A stretch of 64,000 nucleotides of DNA from Fratercula arctica (lineage: Eukaryota; Chordata; Aves; Charadriiformes; Alcidae), in assembly GCA_947846985.1 (NCBI GenBank), contig CANTUZ010000025.1, positions 8,740,100-8,804,099 of the forward strand. Direction: 5' to 3'. The notes under the pieces are model-generated. The model ran no database searches. It worked only from the letters and a program-made list of their open reading frames with translations, and was not told the DNA's origin. Position 1 is the stretch's first letter. Every line of letters begins with the position of its first letter. The position numbers were made by a program, and so were the translations under genes. Below, one piece after another: positions 52,454 to 64,000 of the stretch.

Positions 52454-55400
52454 TCATTGGCTATTCTCACCCAAAATCAAGTCCCCATGAGGTACACATC
52501 GGACTTCCCCATCCTGCCGCATCACCCACCAAGTGCACCCAGGTCCTTGGGCAAAAGCAATCCCACGGATGGGTTTGCCTTTGCCTGAGGCAGGACTAAT
52601 CCAGACTGTCTTCCCCAACATATTCTTCATGGGCACTACGGGGACCTTATCCCCTTCTATGGTACGTGGAAGTTTTGACTGGGCAGGGCCAGCCCGATTG
52701 GTAGATCCCCTGGTATTAACTAGCCAGGTAGCCTTTGCTAAATGTGCATCCCAATGTTTTAAGGTCCCACCACCCATTGCTCTCAGTGTAGTTTTTAACA
52801 GTCCATTGTACCGTTCTATCTTCCCAGAGGCTGGTGCGTGATAGGGGATGTGATACACCCACTCAATGCCATGCTCTTTGGTCCAGGTGTCTATGAGGCT
52901 GCTTCGGAAATGAGTCCCGTTGTCCAACTCAATTCTCTCTGGGGTACCATGTCGCCAAAGGACTTGCTTTTCAAGGCCCAGGATAGTGTTCCGGGCAGTG
53001 GCATGGGGCACAGGGTATGTTTCCAGCCATCCAGTGGTTGCTTCCACCATTGTGAGCACATAGCGCCTGCCTTGATGGGTTCGTGGCAGTGTGATATAAT
53101 CAATCTGCCAGGCCTCCCCATATTTATATTTCAACCATCGTCCTCCATACCAAAGAGGCTTCAAACGCTTGGCTTGCTTGATTGCAGCACGTCTCACATT
53201 CATGGATGACCTGTGCAATAGTGTCCATGGTCAAGTCCACCCCTCGGTCACGAGCCCATCTAGATGTCGCATCTCTTCCTTGATGGCCTGAAGTCTCATG
53301 GGCCCACCAAGCTATGAATAGTTCACCCTTATGTTGCCAGTCCAGATCCACTTGAGCCACTTCAATCCTGGCAGCCCGATCCACCTGCTGGTTGTTCTGA
53401 TGTTCCTCCGTGGCCCGATTCTTCGGTACGTGGGCATCTACGTGGCGTACTTTCACAACCAGATTCTCTATCCGGGCAGCAATATCTTGCCATAGTTCAG
53501 CAGCCCAGATGGGTTTGCCTCTGCGCTGCCAGTTGCCCTGCTTCCACTGCTGTAGCCACCCCGACTGGGCATTTGCCACCATCCATGAGTCAGTGTAGAG
53601 ATAAAGTACTGGCCATTTTTCTCGCTCGGCGATGTCCACAGCCAGCTGAATGGCTTTCACCTCTGCAAACTGGCTCGATTCACCTTGTCCTTCACTGGCT
53701 TCTGCAACTTGTCGTGTAGGACTCCACACAGCAGCCTTCCACTTTCGATGCTTTCCCACAATCCGGCAGGACCCATCAGTGAACAGGGCATATTGCTTCT
53801 CATTTCCTGGCAGTTTATTATATGGTGGGGCCTCTTCCGCACACGTCACCTCCTCCTCTGGTGACATTCCGAAATCCTTGCCTTCTGGCCAGTCCATGAT
53901 CACTTCCAGAATTCCTGGGCGACTGGGGTTTCCCATTCGAGTTCGCTGTGTGATCAGTGCAATCCACTTACTCCATGTAGCATCAGTTGCATGATGTGTG
54001 GTGGGGACCCTTTCTTTGAACATCCAACCCAGCACCGGCAGTCGAGGTGCTAAGAGGAGCTGTGCTTCTGTACCAACCACCTCCGAAGCAGCTCGAACCC
54101 CTTCATATGCTGCCAATATCTCCTTTTCTGTTGGAGTGTAGCGGGCTTCGGATCCTCTGTATCCCCGACTCCAAAACCCTAGGGGTCGACCTCGGGTCTC
54201 CCCTGGTGCCTTCTGCCAGAGGATCCAGGTAGGGCCATTCTCCCCGGCTGCGGTGTAGAGCACATTTTTCACATCTTGTCCTGCCCGGACTGGCCCCAGG
54301 GCCACTGCATGGACTGTTTCCCATTTCATTTGTTCAAAAGCTTGTCGTTGCTCAGGACCCCATTTAAAATCGTTCTTCTTCCGGGTTACTTGATACAGAG
54401 GGCTTACAATTAGACTGTAATCTGGGATATGCATTCTCCAAAAACCCACAATGCCTAAGAAAGCTTGTGTTTCCTTTTTGCTAGTTGGTGGAGACATAGC
54501 TGCTATTTTGTTGATCACATCCATTGGGATTTGGCAGCGTCCATCTTGCCATTTTATTCCTAAGAACTGGATCTCCTGTGCAGGTCCCTTGACCTTACTT
54601 CGTTTTATGGCAAAACCAGCTTTCAGAAGGATTCGGACTATTTTATCCCCTTTCTCAAAAACTTCTTCAGCTGTGTTTCCCCATACAATGATGTCATCAA
54701 TGTACTGCAGATGTTCTGGAGTTTCACCCTGTTCCAGTGCAGTCTGGATCAGTCCATGGCAAATGGTGGGGCTGTGTTTCCACCCCTGGGGCAGTCGATT
54801 CCAGGTGTAGTGGATGCCCCTCCAAGTGAAAGCAAACTGTGGCCTGCACTCTGCTGCCAAAGGGATTGAGAAAAATGCATTCGCTATATCAATCGTGGCA
54901 TACCAGTTGGCTGCCTGGGACTCCACTTTATACTGGAGTTCTAGCATGTCCGGCACAGCAGCGCTCAGCAGTGGCGTGACTTCATTCAGGCCACGATAGT
55001 CTACAGTTAGCCTCCACTCTCCATTGGATTTTCGCACCGGCCATATAGGACTGTTAAAAGGCGAGCGAGTCTTGCTGATCACTCCTTGAACCTCTAGTTG
55101 ACGAATCAGCTTATGGATGGGAATCAGAGAGTCTCGGTTAGTGCGATATTGCCGCCGATGCACCGTTGTGGTAGCAATCGGCACCTGCTGTTCTTCGACC
55201 CTCAACAACCCCACAACAGAAGGGTCCTCCGAGAGACCAGGCAAGGTAGACAACTGTTTAACTTCCTCCGTCTCCAAGGCAGCTATGCCAAAGGCCCACC
55301 AATACCCCTTTGGGTCCTTAAAATAATACCCTCTCCTGAGGTAATCTATACCAAGGATGCATGGAGCCTCTGGGCCAGTCACAATGGGATGCTTTTGCCA

Positions 55401-55619
55401 CTCATTCCCAGTTAGGCTCACTTCAGCCTCCAATACAGTCAACTCTTGGGATCCCCCTATGACCCCAGAAATACAAATGGGTTCTGTCCCTCTATAGCTT
55501 GATGGTATCAGAGTACACTGTGCTCCTGTGTCCACTAGAGCCTTATACTCCTGTGGGTCTGATGTGCCAGGCCATCGAATCCACACTGTCCAATAAACTT
55601 GGTTGTCCCTTTCCTCCAC
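52454..55619 (-). pseudogene. pol: ERV-2 (-) pol, 2 nt deletion in the integrase zinc finger
   Basis: Frame 55619-53124 covers protease, RT (YIDDIIVWG), RNase H and integrase start; frame 53218-52454 carries the integrase core and an intact C-terminal domain. The join at about 53190 lacks two bases in the CETC block compared with the + copy. Upstream it is open to the TAG at 55641. Confidence 0.9.
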
Positions 55620-55640
55620 CTGGCTGGAGGCAGGGCCCCT

Positions 55641-56639
55641 CTAATCCTGGTCATGGTATCCGGTACTCACTTCTTGCAGAAATGACTTGGAGGTTCCTTC
55701 AAGAGGATCAGAAGCAAGATCAGGCCTTATGCTCTGTCTGGGCAACTGTCCACTGGAAACTGGGGCGGCACTTTTCCTGGAGGGATCCCCTTTTGTGGTT
55801 GTCCTTCCTTGCAACTCCTGTACCCGTGTCCGCAGGATCCAAGTAGGTTGTCCATCCCACTTCCTCATGTCCTCTCCATGGTCTCGCAGGTAGAACCACA
55901 GGGTGCCTCGTGGTGTGTACCCTTTGTACTCTCTCTCTTGAGTGGGGAAATGCCTGCCCCTAATAGCTGAGATGCTGGCCCGTACAGGTGGGGAGTAGGA
56001 CATATTCTCTTCAAGTTGCTGAACCTTCCGGGACAGTTTCTCCACAGCTGAGACAAGGCGGGAAGAGAGGCTTTCTTCATATCGCCGGAGCCGGCCAACC
56101 ACCTCATCCACCGTTGGTCCTTCTTCACCCTTCCATTCCATTACTGCCAGTGAGTTGGCATACGACGATGGTGCGCTCCGTACAAACTTCCGCCACATGG
56201 GCCTTGTGCAGTGCACCTCATCAGGGTCCGTGGGCAAGTCTGTGTTGTCCAAGTCATAATAAATCATCTCCCACATGGCTAATTCTCTCAGGTACTGGAT
56301 ACCTCTTTCCATGGTGGTCCACTTGCTTGGTTGACATACAACATCTTCACTGAAGGGGTACCTCTCCCTCACGCCTGACAGGAGTTGTTTCCAGAGGCTG
56401 AGGGCTTGGGTCTTCTTCCCAATTGCCTTGTCAATGCCGCCTTCCCTGGACAGGGATCCCAGCTGCCTGGCTTCCCTACCCTCTAATTCCAGGCTACTGG
56501 CCCCGTTATCCCAACACCGAAGCAGCCAGGTGACAATGTGCTCACCTGGAATTCGGCTAAAATCTTTTCGCATATCCCGCAGCTCACTCAAGGATAGGGA
56601 TCGGGTAATTATCTCTGGTTCTGCCTCTTCCTCCTGTCC
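55641..56639 (-). CDS. gag: ERV-2 (-) capsid-like ORF
   Basis: Same length and frame relation as in the + copy, between TGA (56640-56642) and TAG (55641-55643). Few residue changes. The sequence after the TAG, with its hairpin potential, is identical in both copies. Confidence 0.75.
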   Translation of the reverse strand, partial: GQEEEAEPEIITRSLSLSELRDMRKDFSRIPGEHIVTWLLRCWDNGASSLELEGREARQLGSLSREGGIDKAIGKKTQALSLWKQLLSGVRERYPFSEDVVCQPSKWTTMERGIQYLRELAMWEMIYYDLDNTDLPTDPDEVHCTRPMWRKFVRSAPSSYANSLAVMEWKGEEGPTVDEVVGRLRRYEESLSSRLVSAVEKLSRKVQQLEENMSYSPPVRASISAIRGRHFPTQEREYKGYTPRGTLWFYLRDHGEDMRKWDGQPTWILRTRVQELQGRTTTKGDPSRKSAAPVSSGQLPRQSIRPDLASDPLEGTSKSFLQEVSTGYHDQD

Positions 56640-57635
56640 TCATGATGGCCCTGGTTCATCATCATCTCTTACTAAGCGAACTGCTTTCTTTGTGTACTTC
56701 TTCTTTTGTATGGAGGCAACGGATACTGGCACGGGTTGGTTCCCTGGTTCAGCAGCAGTGGCTGTCACCAGGTTTGGAGTAGGTGCAGTGTCTGTCACAG
56801 GGGTTGTGGTAGCCACAGTGCCCGTCGCAGGGGTCGCAGTAGCCGCAGTGCCCGTCGCAGCAGCACCTGCCACAGGGGCCACAGCAACCACAGCGCCTGC
56901 CGCAGGGGCCGCAGCGCCTGCTGGTCTGATCTCTGTCTCTTTCTTCTGAGGGTGCTGCATAACACTGAGCAGTGCCTGGTAGATACTGGCCAGGGCCCAG
57001 CACAGTGCGGTGAGTTGTGCCTCTCTAGAATAGCCACAGCATTTTCCCTTCAGATATTCTACTACTCTGTCAGGGTCCTGTAATTGTTCAGGGGTGAAGT
57101 CCCAGACCATTGGAGGCGAGAAGTTCTCTAAGTACCTGCCCATGTTCTCCCACATGCCATGCCACCCCTGACTGTCCAGCCTCGGAGCAGATCTCTGGGT
57201 GGTAGTCTTAAATAGCTGTTTAACCCTAAACGAGACCTGGAACATATTCAGCAAACATAACACTAGGAACATGCTGGTTTGAGCATCCCAAGGATATTCA
57301 AAATTCTCAAAAGCTGTCATACCTGACCCGAAGGAGAAAAGGGAGGCCAAAGAGCTGGGGAAAGTGTCCCCCCCTGTTTCCCCCATAGACTGGGTGTAAT
57401 TATTAATGAATTCTGAGAGGTGGTGCCCAATGTACAGACAGGACACCAATATCACATAAACGCCCCAAAATAACCGTCTAACAAGTGATGTTATCATATC
57501 ATAAGCCGATATTGCACAGGACAGCAAAATGATAATCCTCATCCCCCTCCCAGAAGTAACAAATATCATCACAGGGAGTGCATAAGACACACAGGAATTT
57601 ACATAACACAGCCATGAGAACAAACTAAGCAACAT
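56640..57635 (-). CDS. gag: ERV-2 (-) ORF1: intact 331-residue multi-pass gag-like protein
   Basis: Hydrophobic segments at about residues 5-25, 32-52, 54-72 and 118-138 suggest three or four membrane passes. Residues 150-225 hold a soluble domain (SPPMVWDFTPEQLQDPD and CCGYSREAQLT). Residues 230-300 are an Ala/Pro/Thr low-complexity linker, followed by KKKYTKK and DDDEPGPS. The ORF ends TGA in frame with the capsid ORF. Membrane-spanning N-termini are unusual for Gag. It sits 80 nt from the primer site, where Gag should start. It may be a membrane-anchored matrix or a separate accessory protein. Confidence 0.7.
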   Translation of the reverse strand: MLLSLFSWLCYVNSCVSYALPVMIFVTSGRGMRIIILLSCAISAYDMITSLVRRLFWGVYVILVSCLYIGHHLSEFINNYTQSMGETGGDTFPSSLASLFSFGSGMTAFENFEYPWDAQTSMFLVLCLLNMFQVSFRVKQLFKTTTQRSAPRLDSQGWHGMWENMGRYLENFSPPMVWDFTPEQLQDPDRVVEYLKGKCCGYSREAQLTALCWALASIYQALLSVMQHPQKKETEIRPAGAAAPAAGAVVAVAPVAGAAATGTAATATPATGTVATTTPVTDTAPTPNLVTATAAEPGNQPVPVSVASIQKKKYTKKAVRLVRDDDEPGPS

Positions 57636-57713
57636 AGTGACCAGTGCCTATTTACCTAACAAATTTGTTTTTTGAAGCTCTAGTTGGATTCTGTCGTTGT
57701 CTCAACCCTTCGT

Positions 57714-57731
57714 GCCCCATATTGGGCGCCA
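57714..57731 (-). other. Primer binding site, tRNA-Lys1,2 type (decayed)
   Basis: Minus strand TGGCGCCCAATATGGGGC; differs from the Lys1,2 complement at two adjacent bases. Confidence 0.9.
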
Positions 57732-57740
57732 AATAAGGAC

Positions 57741-58076
57741 TGTCGTGGTTTGGCCTCAGATGGCAACAAAGAACCACGTGTCGCTCGCTCAGCACTTCCT
57801 GGTACGGGAAGGATCAGAAGAAAAAGGCAAAACTCTTGGGTTGAGACAAAGGCAGTTTAACAGAACAGCAAAGGGAACAAGAAAACAACAACAACAACAC
57901 CGACAGAGAAATATACAAACACGATTACGGAACCGCCCCTCCCCGCCGGTCTGGACCCGGGACGCGCCAGCAGGCTCCGAACCGGACTGCCTGCCCCCTC
58001 CCTCCTTTTAATCTCAGGGTGGGCGTGGCTCACATGGCATGGAATACTTAACCCTGTCCCTGCCGGAACCAGGACA
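57741..58076 (-). repeat. ERV-2 (-) 5' LTR
   Basis: Plus strand TGTCGTGG...CCAGGACA, 336 bp. Confidence 0.95.
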
Positions 58077-61000
58077 CCTGTCCAAGTAAATCAGACTTAA
58101 AAACCACATATCCCACTTTAATCTCAGGTATACCAAAGCTAAATGGGGTCTTCCAACAGCAATGTGATCTTAGCTGCCTTTAAAGCCTTCTTTTTGGTAT
58201 TAATATTATTTTAAATTCATTCAAACTTTTGTAACCATGGAAAACCCAGTACAACACAACTTCTGTCACTGGTGCCTGGAGGACATAGAGCAATGCAATC
58301 TTAGCTCTCCAGATGTCAGTACTTATATTTATGAGAGGCAAAGAAAGAAAAGGAAATAGATGGTGATAGCACCAGGATGTATCAATAGACCTATATCCTG
58401 CAAAACCAATATTGTCACAGACTCTTTGTGAGTGTAAAGAGGGGACTTTATCAAAAAGGCTTTTGTCTCTTGAAAGCCTTATACACTACATTGAAAGCCT
58501 CTGTATGTTAAATCCACTTCCTTACAAGGGGACTAGAAATACAAAACAGAGTTTTACCTCTTTAAGTGTTTTCTACTTCCTCCATTTTCCTGTCCTTTCA
58601 GAAACCCATCTCTACATACCTGCATGAGTGATCCCTCCAAAATGTCAACTGTGAATAATCTGTGAAGCAGCTTGTATCTGAGGAAGTATTACCATATTCA
58701 TAAAGTAGCAGCTCTGTGGACTTACAGGATTGGGTACTCAGAAGCTGTCACAGAGCTTTCCTTCCTTCTCTCAGTTGCACTCTGGTAAAGTTCCCATAGA
58801 ATAATGTCCTAATATTCTGTATTTTGTGTATTTTATAGCTTTATTTGCATTATTCAAATTCCCGATAAACTGGATGATTAAAAGATGACCATAGAAAACA
58901 AGTCTCCAAGAGAAATATAGTCCCATTCTCATATATGACAGTTCTGTAAATGCGCACATTTAAATGCCTATTTCAAAGTTTTTTTGAATTGTAAGGTTGC
59001 AAAAACATTAGTAATAAAACTATTAATTTTTTGTTTTATTATGATTTTTTTATTCATGGGAAAAATGAGTTGAAATTGCTTGGAGCTACCTTCTTAAATA
59101 ACTTCCAGATTGTACATGTACATTTTGCATGCAAATAGAACTGAGAGATCGTGGCTACAAATAGATATACTTAATTTGAATATGCAAAAACATTATTTGC
59201 ATATGTGAACTTTACTCAAAGATGAGTAAGAGAGTTTAAAAAATAGGCTTGATATCTGTGTTTTCTAGTCTTCTGCAGGATGGCAGGAATATTTATCAAA
59301 CTAAGGACACATAGAAATATCAGGAAATTAACAAATTTGAAAACTGATGGAGGAAAAAAGGGAAAAGAATCAAATTATAATCCAGTATACTCTCATAATT
59401 CAGCAATCAATCAGATTGTACTTTATGGAAATAAAGCTTCACAAGCATGAATAATTCTCAAAAACAATAAACATCACAATTTACATTAGCCAAGTATTTC
59501 TTAATGGCAAGTTGGTAGATCTTGCTTTCCTTCAGATACAGTCCTTGGTTATTTACTGAGTCTCCTACAGTTCTGTGCCCTGGTTCTGCATCTGGATGAA
59601 GTTCAAATTCTATTCCTGCTGCCCGAGGAAATCTGGAAGTTAAGAAGACAAATACTGGATAGGAAAAAGGAATAAATCAAATTAATGAACCATTCATAAT
59701 AATGCAGTGTCAGACTCAGAGCAAATAAGACATTGCTCAACATGCTCTTAAATAACAAGATTAATAAGATCATACTTGCACCAAATATCCTACAATATAA
59801 GGGTATTTGAGGCAGCAGCTGTAACTCTTCCTGCCAACAATCCAGAACTGATCATCTATGTTAAGACACTACAAAATGAAAGGTATCTAAATTTTTATAT
59901 TTGCATAATATAGCAATAATATTAGAAATGTTTCTTGTAGAGAGGTAATCATCATATTTTGTACAAGTATGACACAAGGTTTATGATACCATTATCAGCA
60001 TTAAGTGAAACTGTGTGAAACATTTTAAGTTTCTAAGATAATTAATATTTTCATACACAGGTAGAACAGACTGAATGATTACTATACAGACTTTCCATCA
60101 AGACCTGGTTATCTGTAAAACTCCTTTTAAAAAGCTTCCAGCAGTTGTCTCCCTGGAATTCTGACTACTAGCAGTGGATCTACAACAGGGAGGATAGCAA
60201 AAAGACCATGCATAGTAAAATCCTCTGCTGGATATACTCAGTTTAAACAAAAGGTATCTACAAAACCTTAACAGAAAATAAAGACATTTCATGTAGGGTT
60301 TTTCTTCTGAAAACATCTGGCTATTTAATACATTTTCTTGTTGAAAGATTTGAGGTTAACTGTGGTTTGAGGTTATGCTAAATAAGAAAGAATGTATGTA
60401 AAAAAACTTGTTCAAATAACAGTGATGTAGGAGTTGATACTGCAAAGATCTTAACTTTATGTGCAGTAAAAAGTCTTAGAAAATTAAGCAAGCATGTTGA
60501 TTTAATGACACATATAGTTAGAGGTGTGTTGTTTGGGTTTTTTTTTAAATATTGCATACATGGGTAGGTGAAAAAAGCCAAATCTCAATCATAATCCCTT
60601 CCATCATAAAATAATAATACAGCCAACTTAAAACCAAAGCCATCCAGGCACCAGGTAAAATACTGTTTAAAAAAACCAAACAACAACAACAACAAAAAAA
60701 CAAATAAAAAAACATTATAAAGAGAGTAATTATTAGCTACGAAGAATGGAAAATGGAGATAACAACACCATCAAAACTGATTGTATATGAAGAGTTGTAG
60801 AAGCTTTCATTTTTTAAATAGTTCAGTAGCGTTTTGATTTAAAGCATATTTGGCAAAACCAATTGCTCTGCAGCTTTAGTAAGATCAATGTTTTATATGT
60901 AGGAAAAGAAATGTGTTCTCAAATTGCTTTTTATTTGATTGGGGAGTGGAACTAATTGCAAAAATATGTTGCTTTCAAGGTTACAACCAGGATTTCACCC

Positions 61001-61492
61001 GAGCTATTTTGTCTCATTACAGTACTGCTGTACTTTAACAAAGCATTTTTCACTCTCACCATATTTGCTCTACAAACACAATATGCTTGATTCCTGCCTT
61101 GCATACCATATACTTTAAAAGACAAAAAAACACCAAAACAAAGTACAGAAAAGTAGATTTTCTAAATAATGGAAATCACCAATACAATCTAACCTATAAA
61201 TACCAAATTTAAAATAATTTCTCATAAGACTATGTGTTCATATATGCACCAGTATGTATGTTATTGTACTTCAATCATAACCTGAAGCAGTTAGCTTATG
61301 TGATTAGTTCACATGTAACATGCTGATTTTTTCAGTATATGTATTGATATATGAAGCAGTAAAACTTACTTTTACAACTTTTTCCTAATTTTAAGTTCCT
61401 AATTTCTTCAGAGTTTTCTTTTCCTCTAATATAACTATCCCTGAATTCTTTTGTGTTACAAATCCCTGACTTCTGGATTTGTTCTTACTCAG
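58077..61492. other. No gene seen; AT-rich
   Basis: About 3.4 kb. A short CAACAACAAC/poly-A simple repeat lies at 60675-60715. No gene or mobile element recognised. Confidence 0.55.
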
Positions 61493-62212
61493 TGTCCTGG
61501 TTTGAGGTAAAACAGAACCAAATTTCTGTTCAGTAATTTTACTTCTTAGCTAGGCCTCCTCTAACTCTCTGAAATTAACAGCATGTTGTGCTGAAAACTG
61601 TTTGTTCTCAGAGTGATAAGACCTATGTTTATAGTTAATGCCAAGGAATGGTATGCAGAGAGGCTCTTGCTTATACTTATTGCTATAACAACCAAGGTCA
61701 GCTAATTTCATTATTTGCCCTGTTGGAGGGTCGGAAATGGAAAAGCATAGAGGGGCACCTGCAGGGAGGAGCGGACAGGACAGGTGACCCAAACCTGACC
61801 AACAGGGGTATTCCATCCCATCTGCCCCATGCTCAGTATAAAAGCTGAGGGATCAAAGGCCATTTCTTCAATGGCCAACGTCCGAGGAGGACCCTTGTCT
61901 GTTCATCTGCCTTTGATCCCAATCTGTGTGTTCCTGACTCCAACTCTGGAATCCAGTTCCCACCCGTCACCAAGTCCAGCCTGGGACTTCCCCAGTGCCT
62001 GCTGGTGACATCATCCTGAGAGCTTAATACGGTTTTGTATATACTGTATCTATTTCATTATTTTCTTTTTATTTTATTATTAATATTTTATTAAAGTTGT
62101 TTAGTTCCTTCTAAACTCATAAATCTCTGTCTCTCCTCCTCCTCTCCTTGGAGTGAGAAGTCGGGGAGAGCATCTGTCGTCTCGTCATTGGCCAATCTGG
62201 CCTAAACCACAA
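61493..62212 (+). repeat. Solo LTR (family S) with duplication CTCAG
   Basis: CTCAG at 61488-61492 and 62213-62217. TGTCCTGGTTTGAGG...CTAAACCACAA. TATA: GTATAAAAGC near 61838; poly(A): ATTAAAG near 62090. The best-preserved of three family members here. Confidence 0.92.
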
Positions 62213-63748
62213 CTCAGGTGTTTTTGAAGGGCTACTCCAAACTAAATAATTAAGACACATTTCCAAGGTTAAATATTAACATATTCAAAACATTTTGGAT
62301 TACTAAAAACGTTTTAAATGATGACTTTAAGTAGCTAGTGCTACATCAGCATGAGCAGCTTCTAGTATTGCATTGGGTATAGGACTTCCCAGACTGCTTT
62401 CTGCTCTTCCCACAGTATTTATACAACCATCTAATTCTGTATCAGCTGGAGAAAGAACTACTTCTGAAGGATGATAAATAATAAGATTCTCAATATATTT
62501 ATTTGCAACAAACATTTTCTTAATTCTAGAAATCTGTTTTAGAAAACATATTTGTTTTATAATTTTCAGTAGAAAAAGAAAAACATGAAAGAAGTGTATT
62601 ATCCCTTCAATCCCATAAATCTGAATAGACATACAAAACATCATTTGTTTTGGCCTTGATTAATGCCAACAGTTCTAAATCCATCTAGCTTCCACTCTAT
62701 GTCTATGCTTACGAGATGTTTAACAATACCAACAAAGCTACAAAATAAATCTCTGGAGCTTATCTAAGCAGGGGGAATTCCAGTCTAGCATTTCTTCTTA
62801 CTATATCCTATATAAATAATTTGCAGATAATAATGATAGTGGACAGCAGAACTGATCAAGACCTGCTGTAAGATAATAAATCCAAGACATTCCTGCAAGA
62901 ATAATAAATACAGTTCTATCCATCGTTGTCCTTGGGTAGAAAGTTTGACTGGACTGCAGGAGGTGACTGAAGTAGAGGAGTTTGTTCTCTTGCAGGGAAT
63001 CCGTTCTCATATGCAAAGCATATCTGTGATTTCACTTGTGAGCTTGGAAAAGTCAAATTTTTCCTTGTTTCATGTTGTATTTGTAAAGAGGAAGGTAAGA
63101 GGATTCAAATGATTGTACGAAATTCTATAAGAGGACTGAGAAGAATTTATCCAGAACTTGAGAATACATGGTAAGAGCTAATAACCACATTCATCAAATT
63201 AACAGGTTGTAACTTGTTGCTTAAATCCATTCTTGGAACCATCGTCAGCCACTTACATTTCCTGAGCAATCTTCTTAACTATTCTCCCAGTTAAATGTTC
63301 AAAACAAGTTCACCTGTGATCAGCAACAGAAATGTTTCTGCGGTTTAAAGACAGTTAAGATCAGGGATTGCAATCAACTTCACAGTCAACCTAACTTTAA
63401 CAGTCTCAAAGTTTTACTGTAATGTGCGCTAGTTTTTAGCATCTCTTGTGAATACCAATGATCTAATTAAAATTGTCTTGTCATCTCCAGAGTCCCCTCA
63501 GGAGCAGAGAATATAGCAGATGCACTACTAGGGCATGGCAAAGAATGCTTTATGGGAATCTACATGTGGTTGACTGTGTACGGTATCAGTGCTGCATATC
63601 AGAAAAAATAGCTTATTTAAATTTAATATTTTGACAGAAATATTTTATTCACAATGGGAATGCATTGTGCAACTGAACAGTGATAACTGCATAAGGAATT
63701 TAAGTATAAAGCTCTAGAGATTGGAGTGTTACAGTAGTATTACTAATT
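62213..63748. other. No gene seen
   Basis: No coding or repeat signature. Confidence 0.5.
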
Positions 63749-64000
63749 GTGTGAGCTGATGCAGGCAGGACGCAGAACAACCACAAAACCACAGATGAAA
63801 GGCAAAGAACAAGTTTATTCTCGATATCTCACGGACTGGGGAATCTCCAAAGCAACACCTGGGCAGAGGCACGCAAGCAGGGGACGCAGGCACCGTGGAG
63901 TGAGAGAGAGTCCTTGTTAGCAAGAGTCCTTGGCAGCGAAAGAGTCCTTGTTAGCAAGAGCGGGCGCAGACTCCCTGTTCTCTCTGGTATTTAAAGGGTT
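63749..64000 (-). repeat. Partial LTR at the right edge
   Basis: Minus strand carries AATAAA near 63806-63811 and TTTAAATACC near 63985. The tandem GAGTCCTTGTTAGCAAGA units match 17545-17635. Left limit is approximate; the element continues past the window. Confidence 0.6.

Larger units (their letters stand above)
51835..58076 (-). mobile_element. ERV-2 minus-strand provirus, env-less
   Basis: LTRs 57741-58076 (5') and 51835-52170 (3'). Flanks CCTGC and CCTGT give a 5 bp duplication with one change, different from the + copy, so it is an independent insertion. The LTR pair differs at about 20 of 336 positions by my count, so it is older or partly converted. ORF1 is intact here; pol has a 2 nt deletion. 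Confidence 0.9.

Overview
This looks like avian nuclear DNA from a gene-poor, retroelement-rich region. The evidence is the repeated CR1-type LINEs, whose 3' ends carry the ATTCTATG octamer, together with several endogenous retrovirus (ERV) lineages of the kind seen in birds. I found no convincing host gene, tRNA, rRNA or CRISPR array. A sex-limited (W) or heterochromatic location would fit the ERV density, but that is inference. All retroviral genes here are genomic copies and most carry visible breaks.

Layout. 1-9436: an env-bearing ERV (ERV-1, + strand) with a tRNA-Ser-type primer site, coiled-coil gag, pol, a 41-codon membrane micro-ORF, a large env and a 3' LTR. Instead of two direct LTRs it is bracketed by a ~215 bp inverted repeat, and an integrase fragment on the opposite strand abuts its 5' side. 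9437-12000: a decayed CR1. 13529-14106: solo LTR with target duplication. 15651-24328: two tandem minus-strand betaretrovirus-like proviruses sharing a middle LTR. They have tRNA-Lys-type primer sites, several myristoylation-type matrix modules separated by splice donors, and an identical 182-codon integrase/transmembrane fusion ORF. 25160-34592: CR1 copies and LTRs, including one long minus-strand CR1. 35418-38230: a second env-bearing ERV (ERV-3) that shares LTR features, splice acceptor and the micro-ORF with ERV-1 but has an unrelated-looking env. 39225-48178: a CR1 split by a young env-less ERV (ERV-2, + strand, 5 bp duplication AATAT). 50358-51069: solo LTR. 51835-58076: a second ERV-2 copy on the minus strand. 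61493-62212: solo LTR. 63749-64000: the edge of another LTR.

How the genes work together. ERV-1 and ERV-3 appear built to make an env mRNA by splicing from a donor inside the LTR to an acceptor just upstream of the micro-ORF. The micro-ORF stop lies 1 to 5 nt before the env start. ERV-2 has no env. Its gag-like and pol segments lie in one frame separated by two stop codons kept in both copies, and its first ORF has about four hydrophobic segments. The 15-24 kb elements carry a cassette of N-terminal matrix-like modules, most of them preceded or followed by splice donors.

Limits. LTR boundaries without target duplications, divergence counts and homology calls were made by eye. No database search was possible.
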